Source of the DNA: Actinacidiphila sp. DG2A-62
GTDB taxonomy: Bacteria > Actinomycetota > Actinomycetes > Streptomycetales > Streptomycetaceae
DNA: 64,000 bases
Assembly (NCBI RefSeq): GCF_035825295.1
Contig: NZ_JAYMGI010000002.1
Span: 3,849,001 to 3,913,000 of the forward strand
Direction: 5' to 3'
The position numbers and the translations under genes are program-made. Position 1 is the first letter of the stretch; every line of letters begins with the position of its first letter. A model generated the notes under the pieces. It saw only the letters and a program-made list of their open reading frames with translations, did no database searches and was not told the DNA's origin. Positions 17,743 through 25,720 of this stretch are shown here, in pieces.

Positions 17743-18195
17743 TCAGTCCTCCGGGTGCTTCTGGCGGCGATGGGCGTCCCGGCCGCGCTCGGTGGTGAAC
17801 TCCTTGTCACAGCCGGGGCACGGGAACACGCCGTCCGGCAGGTCGGCAGGCTCGTCGGCAGGGTCCGGGGCGGGCAGCGGCGTGGAGTCAGGCCCGTACG
17901 CCTCGGCGGGCACCTCGGGCAGCGGCTCGCCGGGCACGGCTTCCCGCACCTCGGAGAAACCGGCCGCGGTGGCGACGCCGAGAAGTTCGCCGGCGTTCTG
18001 CTCGTCCTCCAGGGGCGACACGTACCGGTGGCCGTCCACGGTGGCGCCGATCAGCACCGGCTCGGGCACGTCGGTGAACAGGTGGGGCGGGACGGCGAAC
18101 GTCGAGGTGCCGACGGTGCGGACCTTCGGAGTCTGGGCTGTGGCCCACACGGCGAAGGCGCGGCGCAGCTGCGGGGTGGGCTGGACATGGATCAT
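17743..18195 (-). CDS. Structural-block protein with C-terminal C2H2 zinc finger
   Basis: About 150 residues from ATG 18195; a GTG at 18204 is an alternative start. The N-terminal half contains TFAVPPHLFTDVPEPVLIG and HRYVSPLEDE, then a Pro/Asp linker, and ends with FPCPGCDKEFTTERGRDAHR, a classical C-x2-C-x12-H-x4-H finger. Such proteins are common beside actinophage capsid genes, where the zinc finger may help assembly or fold. It is unlikely to act as a transcription factor. Position is directly after the two capsid-type genes. Confidence 0.6.
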   Translation of the reverse strand: MIHVQPTPQLRRAFAVWATAQTPKVRTVGTSTFAVPPHLFTDVPEPVLIGATVDGHRYVSPLEDEQNAGELLGVATAAGFSEVREAVPGEPLPEVPAEAYGPDSTPLPAPDPADEPADLPDGVFPCPGCDKEFTTERGRDAHRRQKHPED

Positions 18196-18218
18196 CGGGC
18201 GCACGGCCCCTCCCAAGG

Positions 18219-19070
18219 TCAGGGGCACAGGGCCACGTTGATGGCGCAGATGGAGCAGGTGGTGCCGACGACGACGGTGCGCTCCGCGAGGACGCGCTGG
18301 TCGTTGTAGCGGCGGTCGATGGAGGGTCCGGCGCGGTCGGGGATGACGTCGACGGGGCCGCGGCGGACGACGACCGGGCCGGAGATGTACAGCCACGCCG
18401 TGCCCGGGTCGGCGGGGACGCCGCCGGGACCGCTGTTCTCGTAGGAGTAGCCGGCGCCGATGATCGCGCAGTTCCCCGCGAGCGTGGACGGCGTCCCGCC
18501 GGTCAGGGAGAGGACGTTGCAGCAGCCGAGCAGGGCGGCAGCGCCCGCGGGGACGTGCAGGACGCCGATCCCGCCGTACGTCTCGGCAAGGCACCCCTCC
18601 AGCGCGGCGACTCCGGCCGCGAGGTTCACAGGACCGTCGGGCGGGGTGAGGTCGACAGCGCGGGGCGCGAGGCCGTCTCGCCAGAAAGCGGCCTCGATCG
18701 CGCGCTGCTCGCCGAGCTCCAGTGTCGCCCTGACCTGCTGGACGGCCTCGGCGTACGACCAGCCCATGGTGGAGCAGATCGCGCCCGCGTAGATCGTGTG
18801 CGGCGCGGCGTGCTCCGTCTGCGGCGAGCAGAACTCCTTGGGCGGGGAAGACCCCAGCGGGCCCGGGGACTCATCGCCCGGGGACTCCTCCGCGCACCAG
18901 TCGGTGTCGCGGACGGGGCAGCAGCCCAGGCTCATCCACTCAACGCCGTTGAGCTGGTGGATCTCGTCGTCGGTGACGTCGATGATGTCGGCGCAGCCGC
19001 CGAGGATGCCGTGCGGCAGCGGCGTGCCGGGGATGGCCTCGACACGGGCGCGCAGACCGGGTGACGGCAC
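18219..19070 (-). CDS. Second capsid-like or capsid-associated structural protein
   Basis: 283 residues from GTG 19070, with a strong GAGGAGG Shine-Dalgarno. Motifs LGEQRAIEAAFW, VAALEGCLAETYGGIGVLHV, GTAWLYISGPVVVRRGPVDV and QRVLAERTVVVG form a pattern seen in HK97-fold-like proteins lying beside the major capsid gene of some actinophages. Thirteen cysteines. It may be a capsid vertex or minor capsid component. The call rests on position and this pattern only. Confidence 0.5.
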   Translation of the reverse strand: MPSPGLRARVEAIPGTPLPHGILGGCADIIDVTDDEIHQLNGVEWMSLGCCPVRDTDWCAEESPGDESPGPLGSSPPKEFCSPQTEHAAPHTIYAGAICSTMGWSYAEAVQQVRATLELGEQRAIEAAFWRDGLAPRAVDLTPPDGPVNLAAGVAALEGCLAETYGGIGVLHVPAGAAALLGCCNVLSLTGGTPSTLAGNCAIIGAGYSYENSGPGGVPADPGTAWLYISGPVVVRRGPVDVIPDRAGPSIDRRYNDQRVLAERTVVVGTTCSICAINVALCP

Positions 19071-19152
19071 GGGCCGACCTCCTCACGTGGAACGGGGGGC
19101 GCCGGGCCGGCCTCGTGGACGGGGCGGGGCCGGTCCCGGCAGTTGTGGGTGG

Positions 19153-20787
19153 TCAGGCGATCGGGCAGTCGATGCCGAGCTGCTCGCCGGTGCGGCCATC
19201 CGGGCACACCGGCACGGTCACGACCCGCGCCTCGGAGTTGCGGGCGATCAGCGCGGTGCACTCCTCGGTGAAGAGGGCGGTGAAGTCGTTGGTCTGGAAC
19301 TTGGTCGAGTCGTGGATCACGCCGAGGCTGATCTCGCCGCCGCGGCCGGCCTCGAACGTGCCGGCCGGGTAGATCAGGAACGGGATCGAGGCGGGCCAGG
19401 TGGTGGCCGGGTTCGTGCCGCCGATCTGAGTGGGAACGGCCGGGTTGAGGCCGCGGGCCCACTGGATGGAGATGCCGAGCTGGGCGAACGCGCTGATGAT
19501 CTCCTGGACGTTGATGTCCGCGACGCTGACGCCGTTCTGGCGGGCGATGTCGGCCAGCATGAGGTTCTTGCTCCACCAGGGGAAGACGACCTCGATGCTG
19601 ATGTTCTGGCAGAGGCTCAGCTTCTCGGTGAGGTCGGCGGCCTGGAGCGCAACGGCGGCGAACAGTGCAGAGAACGCACCGAACGTCGGCGCGATGGTGA
19701 CTGCGGTGGACGCGGCGAGGGCGGCGGTGAACAGCTCCTGCTTGATGCGGATCTCGTGGGCGATCATGGCCTGGGACTGGTAGAACGCCACCAGCTCGGG
19801 GAAGTGGCGCTGGGTCAGGATGCCCGCCTCAAGGCAGGCGCCGATGGCCTCGCAGCGCACCTCCACCGGGTCGGGGCACGGAATTTTGAAGCAGGGTTTC
19901 GGGTTGCCGGCGATGTCGTCGGCCTCGGTGTGCACCCAGGTGAGGGTGGAGACGTCGAGGGACGGCATGGGGAAGTACCTGAGTCCGCCGCGGGCGAGCT
20001 GGATCTCGGGCAGGTCCCACAGCATCTCCGGGCAGGACATCCCGGTCAGCGTGTACACGGTCTCGGAAGGCGCGCACCAGCCGCCGGACGCGACGAGGTT
20101 GCCGCCTTCCAAACGGTTCTGCTCGCCGGCGAGGATGACGGCGCGGGTGCCCTCCGTGCCGCTGGAGCTGTCGTTGACGATCAGCTCCTTCTGGAAGGGC
20201 AGCCGGTAGGAGGCGGTCAGGCCGACGCCGCCGCCTGCGGTCTTGAGGGCGTTGGCGCGGCGGATGATGCCCTCGGTGACGCCGTCCATGTCGAGGGCCT
20301 GGCCCGGGGAGTAGCCGGGGACGTCCACCGAGGCGGTGATCTCAGGGCGCGGGTTGGGGTCCTGGGGGAGGACGGAGGGCTGGCGGCGGCGCACGCCGGA
20401 CAGGTCGATGGTGCGGCGCGGCTGCGCGGCCGAGGCGGTGGCGTCCGGCTCCGGCGTGGCCGGGGTCTCCGCGGCCAGCTCGGGGTCGGTGTCGTCGCTG
20501 GGCTCGGCGGGGGTCTCGGCCGGGGCGTCGCCGCGGACCTGGGCGGCGAGCGCGTCGATCTCGGCTGCTGCGGCTTCGGCGGCTGCGTCGCGGGTGGCCT
20601 GTTCGGTGCGGATCGCATCGACGCCGGCAGCCAGCGCGCGGAGGGCGGCCAGGTCGTCGGTGGTGAACGTCGCGCTGTTGCTGAGGGCGTCGAAGGCGCG
20701 GACCGCACCTTCGAGCGCGGCTGCCAGTTCCTCGGCCGAGAGCGCGGCGAGGTCGTCGGGGAGGGTGAACTCGGGCTCGTCGGCCAC
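19153..20787 (-). CDS. Major capsid protein with N-terminal delta/scaffold domain
   Basis: 544 residues from GTG 20787, behind GGAG. Residues 1-170 are acidic, Ala/Glu-rich and helical, then a Pro-rich linker: the usual scaffold (delta) domain removed by the prohead protease. The remaining 370 residues carry the capsid fold, with SYRLPFQKELIVN, an E-loop-like region, PMPSLDVSTLTWVH, EIRIKQELFTAALAAST and SIEVVFPWWSKNLMLADIAR. Gene order (portal, protease, small gene, capsid) is canonical. A leader repeat precedes it, consistent with strong late expression. Confidence 0.8.
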   Translation of the reverse strand: MADEPEFTLPDDLAALSAEELAAALEGAVRAFDALSNSATFTTDDLAALRALAAGVDAIRTEQATRDAAAEAAAAEIDALAAQVRGDAPAETPAEPSDDTDPELAAETPATPEPDATASAAQPRRTIDLSGVRRRQPSVLPQDPNPRPEITASVDVPGYSPGQALDMDGVTEGIIRRANALKTAGGGVGLTASYRLPFQKELIVNDSSSGTEGTRAVILAGEQNRLEGGNLVASGGWCAPSETVYTLTGMSCPEMLWDLPEIQLARGGLRYFPMPSLDVSTLTWVHTEADDIAGNPKPCFKIPCPDPVEVRCEAIGACLEAGILTQRHFPELVAFYQSQAMIAHEIRIKQELFTAALAASTAVTIAPTFGAFSALFAAVALQAADLTEKLSLCQNISIEVVFPWWSKNLMLADIARQNGVSVADINVQEIISAFAQLGISIQWARGLNPAVPTQIGGTNPATTWPASIPFLIYPAGTFEAGRGGEISLGVIHDSTKFQTNDFTALFTEECTALIARNSEARVVTVPVCPDGRTGEQLGIDCPIA

Positions 20788-20814
20788 GCGAGTCTCCTGG
20801 TGGTGCGTAGGAGA

Positions 20815-20832
20815 CTCGGCCCGAAACCAGAC
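20815..20832 (-). promoter_or_regulatory. Late-gene leader repeat, copy 5 (diverged)
   Basis: Minus-strand GTCTGGTTTCGGGCCGAG, about 28 bases before the capsid start, matching 14 of the 18 core bases. A TAGAAC hexamer lies 13 bases upstream, at about the -10 position of the other copies. Confidence 0.4.
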
Positions 20833-20911
20833 AGTCGGTGGGTTCTACGGGAATGGTAGCTGGCATGGCACGCGCCGGGGCGCGGCGCGTGCCGTACGCC
20901 GTGGCGTCACA

Positions 20912-21112
20912 TCAGGAGGTGACGGACGCCTTCGTGCTGGTGGTGGCCGGTGCGGTCTTGCCGCCGGGCAGGACCTCCTCCACGGTGCTGTCCTTGTAGC
21001 GTTTTGCCACCGCCTCCGCCGTGGGCTTGCTGGTCGAGGAGTAGACCACCTTCCCTTCCGGGGTGGTGACCTTGTAGGTGGTCTTGTTCTTGTTGCCGCA
21101 TGCGCAGCCCAT
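20912..21112 (-). CDS. Small basic capsid-block protein
   Basis: 66 residues from ATG 21112, with a GGAGG Shine-Dalgarno. Starts MGCACGNKNKTTYKVTTPEG and continues with KVVYSSTSKPTAEAVAKRYK, a two-strand plus helix pattern seen in small proteins beside actinophage capsid genes. The Ser/Thr-rich tail is probably disordered. Could be a head decoration or assembly factor; no function established from sequence. Confidence 0.6.
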   Translation of the reverse strand: MGCACGNKNKTTYKVTTPEGKVVYSSTSKPTAEAVAKRYKDSTVEEVLPGGKTAPATTSTKASVTS

Positions 21113-21128
21113 GGGGTCCTCCGTTGAG

Positions 21129-24029
21129 TTAGGCCGCCCGGTCGGCGGCGAGTTCGGCTCGTGCGGGCGCGAGCAGTTGGGAGAGTTGGTCGATTTCGGC
21201 GCGCACGCTGGCTTCGCGCTGTGCGGCGCGTGCCGCGAGGGCGTCGGCGAAGGCGTCGAGCACGGCGGGTTGGGTCAGCGCGGTGACGATGCCGGACATC
21301 TCGGGGAGGCTGTCCGGACGCGCGGTGTCCTGTGCGGGCGGCGTGTTGTCCGGCTGTCCGGACACGGTGTCCGTGCTGGTCGCGGCGGCGGACGCCGAGG
21401 CTGCGAGGGCGAGGTTGGAGCGCTCGGCCACGGCCGAGGCGAGCAGTGGGGAGGAGTGTCCGGGCACGGGGACGGACAGCACTGCGCGCAGCTGCCAGCG
21501 TCCGCCGGCGCCCTGCTTCATGTGGTAGCTGGGCTGGCACGCGGCGAACACCTGCCGGTCCCACTCGCTGAGCCAGGGTGCGGCGGCGCCGGAGAACCAC
21601 ATGCCCCTGTCGTTCTGGCCGACGGTGACGATGCCGGCGACGGTGCGGGTGTCGTCGAACTGGCAGGCGGAGGTCTCGCATTCGGCGCCGTCGCGGTGGT
21701 GGCCGACGTTCATCGTCATGGCTCCGGCGCGGATGGTGCGGCCGTTGTCCAGGCGGAACTTGGCGCGCAGGAAGTGGCTGGTGTCGATCTGGCCGAGGGA
21801 CTCGATCGTGAGGTTCCGGCCGGGGAAACCGGCGTGGGGCTCGCCGGTCTGTGCGACCCAGCCGTAGATCCGGCCGGCCGCGTAGTGGACGCCGCCGGAG
21901 CCGGGCGGCAGCTCCTCGGGGGTGGGTTCGCGGAACCACTCGGCGGGCATCGGGTCGGTGTCCCGCATCGCGGTCCACGCGGACGCTTCCAGTTCGGCGG
22001 CGGCCGCGGTCTGGTCGTCGTCCCATGGGGCGTGCAGGCCGGGGTCGTCCAGGGCGTCGGCGAGGCGGGCGTAGAGGTCGCTGACGCGGTGGCGGAGCTG
22101 GTCCTGCTCGTCGGCGGGGACGTCGGCGCCGCCTTGGGAGCCCTGGAGCACGGCGGCGACGGCGAAGACCCCGCGCGGGATGATCTGCAGCCTGTTGTCG
22201 ATGACGTCGGCGTGGCCGAGCTTGTAGGCGGCGAGCGTGGCCGGGTCGCGGTCCGGGTCACGGTAGAGGAAGGCGCGGCCGAGGCGGTCGGCGTCGACCT
22301 TGTCGTCCTCGCCTGTTGCCCACGCCAGGACGCGGGAGGCGGCGGCGGGCCCGTCCCATTCGTGCTCGCGGTCCTTGAGGATCGGCAGGTCGGTGTCACC
22401 GGACATCGCCGCGGTCACCTCGTCCTCGGGCAGGGTGCTCGCGCCGATGTACAGGCCGCGGGCCAGGCGCACGATCCGGCCGGCGTCGCAGGCACGGCGC
22501 AGGTGGGAGCGGGCCTGCTCGACGGTGATGCCGACCGCGTCGGCGACCTCGCGGGCGCTGACCGCGATCGGGGCGCTGGACACGTGCGCTACAACCTGGT
22601 CGTGGACGGTGCCGGACGCAGCGAGTTCGGTTTCGGCCGGGCGGGCTGCGGCGGCGGTGCCTTCGGCGGGCGGGTCGAGGACGATACGGGCGCGGTTGTA
22701 GGCCGGCAGCGTGACCAGGGTGGCGCCGCGGACCCGGGCCCGGGTCACGCGCATCAGCAGGTCGCCGGCGGACTCGGAGTGCACGACTTCGCCTTGGTCG
22801 GGTTGGTCGGGGTCGCCGGCCGCGGCGGTCAGGGTGATCCCTGCGGCGGTGAGCGCGGTACGGACAGCGGTCGCGGGGATAGTGCCGTCCGGGGCGGTGG
22901 TCCATTCCACGGTGTGGCCGGTGCGCAGCAGCGCGGCCCCGGCGGCCGTCCACGTCCGGGTGGGGGCGGTGGCGCGCATCGCCCAGGCACCGTCCGGGAG
23001 CTGGGTGATGCTGGCCTGCCCGAGTTCCGCGGACAGGAAGACCACGGTGCTTCCCTCGGAGTCGTCGTCGCCCTCGGGTGAGCGGCGGTCGATGAACTCC
23101 ACGCTCACGTCATCGAGGTCCACCGAGATGCCGAGCGGGGCACCTTGGTCCAGGAGGTCGGCGGCTTCCATGCCGGACCAGCGGGTGAGGTAGAGGTCGC
23201 CGGTCGCGGTGATGCGGCCCCCGTCGCGGGCAAGGGTCTTGATCGCGCCGGCGAGTTCGGCCCCTTCGTGGCCGCCGAGCATCTCGTCGGCGTACTGCAG
23301 CGGCCACGGGCCTTCCTCCCAGTACAGGGCGCCGGCCGCGAAGACGCGGCCGTCGCCGGTCTCCTCGTCCTCGTAAGCGAGGGCGGTCTCGCCGGGGGTG
23401 GACCAGGTGCGGACGGGCGCGAAGCGCTCGGCGTCGTCCGCGGTGCCGGCGGCCGTGAGCGGGCCGAGGTGGATGTCCGTGGCGTCCCCGCCGAAGGTGA
23501 CCCTGATCCGGTCGAAGGTGACAGGGCCGAGACGGCCCTCAAGCTCGGGGAGCAGTGCGGGGTCGTCGCTGTAGGCGGCGCAGATGTGCGGTACCCACGG
23601 GCTGTGCTGCTCCGGCAGCATGTCGGCGTCGATGCTGGAGGTGAGCAGGGCGTCGGCGGCGGCCTGGTGGAGCTGCGCCAGGTACGGGGCCTGATCGGGG
23701 CGGTCGCTCGTGCGCTGGTCGCCCACGGACCACACCCACGACGGTTCGTCGCCGCCTGCGTTCCAGTGGGCGGCACCGAACGCGGTCGCGATGAGGGGGC
23801 CGGTCATGTAGTCCTGCGCCCAGGCCGTGAGGCTCGCGATGAGGCTGGCGCGGTCCTCTGCGCTGAAGTCGGCGCCGTCCGGGCCGAGGTAGTACAGCGT
23901 CAGGTGCAGCTCCTCGGCCGTCTCGCCGCCGGGCACGGCCAGGCGCTGCGCCTCGGCGTCGGACGGCACGAGCGCGATCATCGCGCCTTGGAGGTGACTG
24001 CCGTCAGCGGCAGCGGTGTGTGAGGCCAT
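21129..24029 (-). CDS. Possible nested protease product from an internal start
   Basis: In-frame ATG at 24029, codon 383 of the 1,348-residue gene, preceded by AAGGAG with a 10-base gap, a better ribosome site than that of the full gene. It falls exactly at the junction between the MuF region plus linker and the 2H domain. Translation here would give a 966-residue 2H/protease protein. Inference from the ribosome site only. Confidence 0.4.
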   Translation of the reverse strand: MASHTAAADGSHLQGAMIALVPSDAEAQRLAVPGGETAEELHLTLYYLGPDGADFSAEDRASLIASLTAWAQDYMTGPLIATAFGAAHWNAGGDEPSWVWSVGDQRTSDRPDQAPYLAQLHQAAADALLTSSIDADMLPEQHSPWVPHICAAYSDDPALLPELEGRLGPVTFDRIRVTFGGDATDIHLGPLTAAGTADDAERFAPVRTWSTPGETALAYEDEETGDGRVFAAGALYWEEGPWPLQYADEMLGGHEGAELAGAIKTLARDGGRITATGDLYLTRWSGMEAADLLDQGAPLGISVDLDDVSVEFIDRRSPEGDDDSEGSTVVFLSAELGQASITQLPDGAWAMRATAPTRTWTAAGAALLRTGHTVEWTTAPDGTIPATAVRTALTAAGITLTAAAGDPDQPDQGEVVHSESAGDLLMRVTRARVRGATLVTLPAYNRARIVLDPPAEGTAAAARPAETELAASGTVHDQVVAHVSSAPIAVSAREVADAVGITVEQARSHLRRACDAGRIVRLARGLYIGASTLPEDEVTAAMSGDTDLPILKDREHEWDGPAAASRVLAWATGEDDKVDADRLGRAFLYRDPDRDPATLAAYKLGHADVIDNRLQIIPRGVFAVAAVLQGSQGGADVPADEQDQLRHRVSDLYARLADALDDPGLHAPWDDDQTAAAAELEASAWTAMRDTDPMPAEWFREPTPEELPPGSGGVHYAAGRIYGWVAQTGEPHAGFPGRNLTIESLGQIDTSHFLRAKFRLDNGRTIRAGAMTMNVGHHRDGAECETSACQFDDTRTVAGIVTVGQNDRGMWFSGAAAPWLSEWDRQVFAACQPSYHMKQGAGGRWQLRAVLSVPVPGHSSPLLASAVAERSNLALAASASAAATSTDTVSGQPDNTPPAQDTARPDSLPEMSGIVTALTQPAVLDAFADALAARAAQREASVRAEIDQLSQLLAPARAELAADRAA

Positions 24030-25175
24030 CGGGGCTGTTCTCCTTGGATCAGAAAATGCGGCCGGTGGGGCTTCCTGGGAATCGTCGGCGTGTGGGCGGG
24101 CGCGGGCCGGGTCGATACCAAACGCGGCGAACGCTGCGGCGACCTCGGTGTGGCTGCTCGGACGCGGAGCCCTGTGGCTGTACGGGCGTAGCGCCCGTTG
24201 GTTGGCGGCGAGCCACCCGGCGAGCTGGGCCTGACGCTGCACTGCCTCGGCGCCGGTGGGCGGCGCCTCCTGCGGCTGGTTGTTCTCCAGGCGGTCGGCC
24301 AAACCGTCGAGGGCGAGGGCGCGGGCGGCTTCGGCGGGGGTGGCCGCGGTGATCAGGTTCTCGGCGAACTGCCGGTGAGCGGCCGCCAGGCGGGACTCGG
24401 CGGGCCGCAGCTGGAGGCGCAGCTGGCACCGGCAGTTGACGACCAGCTCCGGCGGAGCGGTCGGGTCGCCCGGGTGCGCCATGGAGACGCCGGCCACCGT
24501 GAACGGGTCGTCCAACAGCTGGACTTGTCCGTCAACATCGTCATGGGCCTCGCGGACCTTGGTGTCGCGGCGGGTGCGCCACTGCTTGACGATGGGCCGG
24601 TCCGGTCCGGTCAGCGCCCGCGCGGCCGCCAGAGTTGCGGTGTTCCAGGCGCGGCCGGCCTCGGTCGCGGCAATCCGCCGCCCTCGGGCGTCCCCGAGCT
24701 GCGCGGCATCCCTGGAGAACACCGCGCGCAGCCGGGCCCGCAGTTGGTCCATGTCCTCTCCGGCATCGACGCCGTCCGCGAGGGCCTGCACAGCCGCCGC
24801 CGACAGGCGGTCCCCGACCGCGTTCAGCAGGTGCTCCGTGGTGGTGACGTACTGGCCGATCCCGGCCGGCAGGTCCTCGCCCCGATCGTGGCGGCCGGGC
24901 AGGTCGTCCCAGCCGTCCGGCAGGTCGGCGTCGACCTGGTCGGCGGCATGGCCGGCGGCGGTCTGCGCCGTGCCGAGCAGGCGCCGCAGCAGCGCCGGGA
25001 TGCCGGCGCGCCACATCCCCGCGATCCGCGACACGCTGAAACGCGCGGCGACCAGCTCGGTGGCGTCCGCCAGCGCGGCCGCGAACTGCTGGGCGACGTC
25101 GTCCAGCAGCGCGCCGACCGCCGCCTCGAAGGCCTCTTCCTCGGCAGCGAGCGCGGCTTGCGCAGCGTCAGCCAT
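21129..25175 (-). CDS. MuF-like / 2H phosphoesterase / capsid maturation protease fusion
   Basis: 1,348 residues from ATG 25175. Residues 1-255 are MuF-like (RIAATEAGRAWNTATLAAA near 167, VVNCRCQL near 245), a minor head domain that contacts the portal. Residues 385-575 look like a 2H phosphoesterase: HLTL at 424-427 and PHIC at 529-532, the second motif having Cys where Thr or Ser is usual. Residues 590-870 resemble a prohead protease (GRVFAAGALYWEEG, GGHEGAELAGAIKTLARDGG, GATLVTLPAYNRARI). A winged helix (VSAREVADAVGITVEQARSH) follows near 890-935, then a Cys-containing C-terminal domain. Such multi-domain head proteins can be injected or cleaved. An internal start at 24029 may make the second part separately. 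Confidence 0.7.
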   Translation of the reverse strand: MADAAQAALAAEEEAFEAAVGALLDDVAQQFAAALADATELVAARFSVSRIAGMWRAGIPALLRRLLGTAQTAAGHAADQVDADLPDGWDDLPGRHDRGEDLPAGIGQYVTTTEHLLNAVGDRLSAAAVQALADGVDAGEDMDQLRARLRAVFSRDAAQLGDARGRRIAATEAGRAWNTATLAAARALTGPDRPIVKQWRTRRDTKVREAHDDVDGQVQLLDDPFTVAGVSMAHPGDPTAPPELVVNCRCQLRLQLRPAESRLAAAHRQFAENLITAATPAEAARALALDGLADRLENNQPQEAPPTGAEAVQRQAQLAGWLAANQRALRPYSHRAPRPSSHTEVAAAFAAFGIDPARARPHADDSQEAPPAAFSDPRRTAPMASHTAAADGSHLQGAMIALVPSDAEAQRLAVPGGETAEELHLTLYYLGPDGADFSAEDRASLIASLTAWAQDYMTGPLIATAFGAAHWNAGGDEPSWVWSVGDQRTSDRPDQAPYLAQLHQAAADALLTSSIDADMLPEQHSPWVPHICAAYSDDPALLPELEGRLGPVTFDRIRVTFGGDATDIHLGPLTAAGTADDAERFAPVRTWSTPGETALAYEDEETGDGRVFAAGALYWEEGPWPLQYADEMLGGHEGAELAGAIKTLARDGGRITATGDLYLTRWSGMEAADLLDQGAPLGISVDLDDVSVEFIDRRSPEGDDDSEGSTVVFLSAELGQASITQLPDGAWAMRATAPTRTWTAAGAALLRTGHTVEWTTAPDGTIPATAVRTALTAAGITLTAAAGDPDQPDQGEVVHSESAGDLLMRVTRARVRGATLVTLPAYNRARIVLDPPAEGTAAAARPAETELAASGTVHDQVVAHVSSAPIAVSAREVADAVGITVEQARSHLRRACDAGRIVRLARGLYIGASTLPEDEVTAAMSGDTDLPILKDREHEWDGPAAASRVLAWATGEDDKVDADRLGRAFLYRDPDRDPATLAAYKLGHADVIDNRLQIIPRGVFAVAAVLQGSQGGADVPADEQDQLRHRVSDLYARLADALDDPGLHAPWDDDQTAAAAELEASAWTAMRDTDPMPAEWFREPTPEELPPGSGGVHYAAGRIYGWVAQTGEPHAGFPGRNLTIESLGQIDTSHFLRAKFRLDNGRTIRAGAMTMNVGHHRDGAECETSACQFDDTRTVAGIVTVGQNDRGMWFSGAAAPWLSEWDRQVFAACQPSYHMKQGAGGRWQLRAVLSVPVPGHSSPLLASAVAERSNLALAASASAAATSTDTVSGQPDNTPPAQDTARPDSLPEMSGIVTALTQPAVLDAFADALAARAAQREASVRAEIDQLSQLLAPARAELAADRAA

Positions 25176-25404
25176 CGCCCACCCCCGCGGCGTTGGGGCA
25201 CGCTTCCGGCGCGGGGCCGATGTAGAGGGCGGCCGGGCCTGTGGTGCCCAGCGATGCCGCGCCAGCGTCATCGTGGACGGTGACGCTGCTGATGCCCGGG
25301 ACCCGTTGGAGGGTGACGGTGCGCAGGCCACCGCAGTCGGAACACAGGTCGAGGTGGTGCAAGGGCAGGCCGCCTTGGTCGAGCGAGGGGTCACGATCCG
25401 GCAT
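25168..25404 (-). CDS. Small protein before the MuF fusion gene
   Basis: 78 residues from ATG 25404; the stop overlaps the fusion gene start by 8 bases and its own start overlaps the upstream stop. Contains DLCSDCGGLRTVTLQR, a single C-x2-C pair, and a short beta-like C-terminus ending PEACPNAAGVGDG. Likely a small zinc-binding or accessory head protein. Function unknown. Confidence 0.55.
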   Translation of the reverse strand: MPDRDPSLDQGGLPLHHLDLCSDCGGLRTVTLQRVPGISSVTVHDDAGAASLGTTGPAALYIGPAPEACPNAAGVGDG

Positions 25405-25720
25405 GAGCGGCCTCCTGCGGTACGGACTCGCAGTTCAGGCAGAAGACCCAGCCGCCGGCCCGCTTGATACCGGTGGTGGTGCGCACCGTGACCTGCACGA
25501 CGGACAGCGAATGGGGGTCGCCGCAGTCGGGGCACTTCTGCCAGTCCACGGCCACGGCGAACGGGCCCTCACCGCCCTCCTCCTCCATGTGCCGTTCCTC
25601 GGCGTCGATCTGCCAGGCCGCAACCTCTTCGGCCAAGGACCGCTGCGGGCAGTGGGAGCACCAGCCGTGGACGCGGTGGGCCGGGATGCTGTGCCCCAGC
25701 GGAACATCAGTGGCGGTCAT
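25391..25720 (-). CDS. Zinc-ribbon protein in the head block
   Basis: 109 residues from ATG 25720, coupled by ATGA to the portal stop. Three cysteine pairs are visible: WCSHCPQ near 20, KCPDCGDPHS near 64 and FCLNCES near 94, spaced as in paired zinc ribbons. Conserved arrangement portal - zinc ribbon - small protein - MuF suggests a head assembly accessory. No catalytic residues seen. Confidence 0.6.
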   Translation of the reverse strand: MTATDVPLGHSIPAHRVHGWCSHCPQRSLAEEVAAWQIDAEERHMEEEGGEGPFAVAVDWQKCPDCGDPHSLSVVQVTVRTTTGIKRAGGWVFCLNCESVPQEAAHAGS

